Source of the DNA: Carboxylicivirga sp. | GTDB lineage: Bacteria > Bacteroidota > Bacteroidia > Bacteroidales > Marinilabiliaceae | Direction: 5' to 3' | Assembly (NCBI GenBank): GCA_025210475.1 | Contig: JAOARW010000107.1 | Span: 1 to 64,000, forward strand | DNA: 64,000 bases | Shown: one piece after another, positions 62,443 through 64,000 of the stretch | Numbering within the stretch: the stretch's first letter is position 1 | How the letters are laid out: each line of letters opens with the position of its first letter | Made by a program: the position numbers and the translations under genes | Notes under the pieces: generated by a model | Database searches by the model: none | What the model was told of the DNA's origin: nothing | What the model saw: the letters and a program-made list of their open reading frames with translations, nothing else

Positions 62443-62895
62443 ATGAAGAAATTTGTATTTGCATTATTCGTGTTACCACTGCTTATAGCTTGCGCATCTA
62501 CCAGCAAGGCTCCGGCTGAAAAAAGTGAAGCCGCTAAGCGCTTTGAAAAACACCCTGAAAAAGCAGTGGTTTATCTATACCGTACCGGCCGTATGGTTGG
62601 AGCAGCCGGTCAGATACAAGTCAAAATCAATGGTATTGAAGCGGGTGGTACAGGGCCTGGTACTTTCTTCAGGTGGGAACTTAAGCCCGGTTCGTATTCA
62701 TTTATGAGTTCAACGGCCGAAAGTTCTAGAGTTGTTGAGTTGAACGTAAAAGCCGGCGAACATTACTTTCTTCGTCAGGATGCCCGCGTAGGTGTAAGTG
62801 CCGGTCGCGTTACTTTAGTTGAGAAAGATGAAGCAACGGGCATGAAAGAAATTGATGGCTGCCAGTTAATTGTTAGTGCTTACAAACAAGAATAA
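62443..62895 (+). CDS. DUF2846-type lipoprotein
   Basis: A 150-residue protein with a lipoprotein signal ending L-I-A-C (Cys about 17). The mature part has A-V-V-Y-L-Y-R-T-G-R near 41-50, G-P-G-T-F-F-R-W-E-L-K-P-G near 73-85 and V-K-A-G-E-H-Y-F-L-R-Q, which resembles DUF2846 proteins. The role is unknown. Single gene between two terminators. Confidence 0.75.
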   Translation: MKKFVFALFVLPLLIACASTSKAPAEKSEAAKRFEKHPEKAVVYLYRTGRMVGAAGQIQVKINGIEAGGTGPGTFFRWELKPGSYSFMSSTAESSRVVELNVKAGEHYFLRQDARVGVSAGRVTLVEKDEATGMKEIDGCQLIVSAYKQE

Positions 62896-62916
62896 GTCTA
62901 AATCATTACGATAACA

Positions 62917-62946
62917 ATAAGCTCGCCACTGGCGGGCTTTTTTTTC
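62917..62946 (+). terminator. Terminator after the DUF2846 lipoprotein gene
   Basis: The same 7-bp G+C stem as at 62227 (62921-62927 with 62931-62937), loop ACT, T run. Confidence 0.92.
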
Positions 62947-63021
62947 TATACTAGCCTAATCCAAAGAAGGGATTCATTTTTTTTGATAATTTTATAGGTG
63001 GTATTTCAAATAGCCCACAAC

Positions 63022-64000
63022 ATGACCAACCACCTCATCCTCCACACTAAATTAAACCGCCCCAAGTGTTTTCAAGCATACTTCAAACGCCCCTATTTAC
63101 ACAATAAGCTGGATAATGGCCTTCAACTGCCTCTTACTTTAATTACCGCTGGTGCCAGCTATGGTAAAAGCACGCTTGTTAGTCAATGACTGGAAGGGGA
63201 AAAACATACATACACATGGCTATCATGCGATGATGAACTTGATCAGTTGGAAACGTTTATCGATTATCTGGCAAATGGCATCTCATCGTCCACCAAAATT
63301 GATTTTACAAATACACAAGCTCTGCTGGAGAGTACCAATGAAATACCACAAAATACGCTGCGCAACAGTTTTATAACGGAGTTAAACCAGTTAAAGGAAG
63401 AGCTAATTCTTGTTATAGATGATTTTCATCTGATTAGCCAAAACTCCATTATCCAACTGATTGACATCCTGGTTAAACACCCCATCGAAAAGCTGCACAT
63501 TTACCTTGTTTCAAGATCAGAAGCAAATCATGTCACTCAACAACAGTTGCAAAGGCAAACCATCCAGAAGATAAATGCTGATAATCTTTCTTTTTCCGAG
63601 GCAGAGATGCTTGAGTATGCAAAGTTGATCTTAGGTATCACACTCGAAGATGAATCACTTCATTCCATTGTAAAAAGATCGGAAGGATGGATCATGGGAT
63701 TATTGCAAAACCTTCATCTTTATAACAATGACGCTGGTAATAAAACGGAAGGCGATCCTTCGCTTAATCAGTTCTTCTTAGATGAGATTATCCTTCAGCA
63801 AACTGAGTTCAACCAACATGCATTAGTAATTGGTGCCTTGTTTAATCGCTTTAGTAATGCATTGCTTCATCATATCCTAATTGAATGTCATGAAGATTTT
63901 CAAGTGCCCTTTAATATCACACAACACTTCGTAAAGGATAACCTTTTTTTAATCGCGCTCGATACCACTAAGGAATGGTACCGTTTTCATCATCACTTTC
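63022..64000 (+). pseudogene. MalT-type LuxR regulator, interrupted by TGA and cut by the window end
   Basis: The frame from ATG 63022 (GTG 62998 is an alternative) starts like MalT-type STAND regulators: P-Y-L-H-N-K-L-D, then the P-loop G-A-S-Y-G-K-S-T-L-V-S-Q. Then TGA (63187-63189) appears where relatives have a Trp (S-Q-W-L/A). Beyond it the frame is open for 270 codons to the window edge: T-W-L-S-C-D-D near 63210, Walker B L-I-L-V-I-D-D-F-H near 63420, G-W-I-M-G-L-L, and W-Y-R-F-H-H-H-F at the end. One TGG-to-TGA change explains it. The HTH would lie outside the window. Confidence 0.75.

Noticed and set aside
1..64000. Stop-codon recoding as the explanation for the broken frames
   Set aside because: TAA, TAG and TGA all end normal genes in the window (for example frr, the RAYT gene and the first LVIVD gene), and the affected sites include all three codons.
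1..64000. CRISPR array, tRNA or rRNA genes
   Set aside because: No regularly spaced direct repeats and no T-loop or cloverleaf signature were seen in any intergenic region.

Overview
The window is chromosomal DNA from a member of the Bacteroidota, most likely an environmental Bacteroidales/Marinilabiliales-type organism (placement is inference). Supporting signs are a type IX secretion sorting domain (gene at 45651), TAnnTTTG-type promoters (clearest in front of the succinate dehydrogenase operon), a single-membrane-subunit SdhCAB operon, a PadR-PspC-PspC operon, the DUF177-rpmF pair, a two-gene LVIVD lipoprotein module, and A+T-rich intergenic DNA. No tRNA, rRNA, CRISPR array or complete prophage was seen.

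Layout. 1-300: end of an IS5-type transposase broken by a stop codon. 413-5022: surface-polysaccharide genes (ATP-grasp ligase, glycosyltransferase, flippase, GT8 glycosyltransferase), visibly A+T-rich. 5084-7769: PEGA protein, CAAX-type membrane protease, unknown protein. 8047-11560: sdhCAB with promoter and terminator. 11904-12552: frr. 12639-14981: LVIVD lipoprotein pair (second gene interrupted by a stop) and a DUF4369-like lipoprotein. 14982-15838: a gap without a convincing gene. 15839-20507: PQQ-type beta-propeller, DUF3352/MORN-repeat protein, small ATPase. 20550-22565: sodium:solute symporter and a small anchored protein. 22831-24764: arsenic resistance operon arsR-arsC-acr3 behind a striking nested palindrome. 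24849-26503: trpS and a YqaA-type membrane protein. 26625-30516: putative PadR operator, small Lys-rich secreted protein, padR, two pspC genes, DUF4252 protein. 30609-32697: fabH, rpmF, DUF177. 32798-41503: three sensor kinases around rsgA, then cvpA. 41720-43928: MerR-type regulator, Nif3-like protein, zinc-ribbon coiled-coil protein. 44048-47762: unknown secreted protein and a T9SS-sorted lamin-tail protein. 47931-54983: urocanate hydratase and three peptidases (M24, C1, M3). 55100-56600: a junkyard of RHS debris, a REP-associated tyrosine transposase with its hairpins, and a C-terminal piece of an XRE regulator. 56706-62895: M23 peptidase, alaS, a beta-helix DUF4955-type protein, DUF2846 lipoprotein. 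63022-64000: a MalT-type LuxR regulator cut by an in-frame TGA and running off the window.

How it fits together. Most genes are core or envelope functions: quinone-linked respiration, translation (frr, trpS, alaS, rpmF, rsgA), fatty-acid initiation, envelope stress sensing and peptide breakdown. Accessory material lies in the polysaccharide block, the ars operon and the 55-56.6 kb debris.

The most unusual themes are: four reading frames each interrupted by one in-frame stop where homologues should have Tyr or Trp; a transposase with its own flanking REP-like hairpins; CTAG-rich inverted repeats bracketing the Xaa-Pro aminopeptidase; the nested ars operator; and a secreted Lys/Cys-rich small protein placed between a probable PadR operator and padR. 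I did not find a clearly novel multi-gene defence or biosynthetic system. All family names come from motifs read by eye, without database searches.
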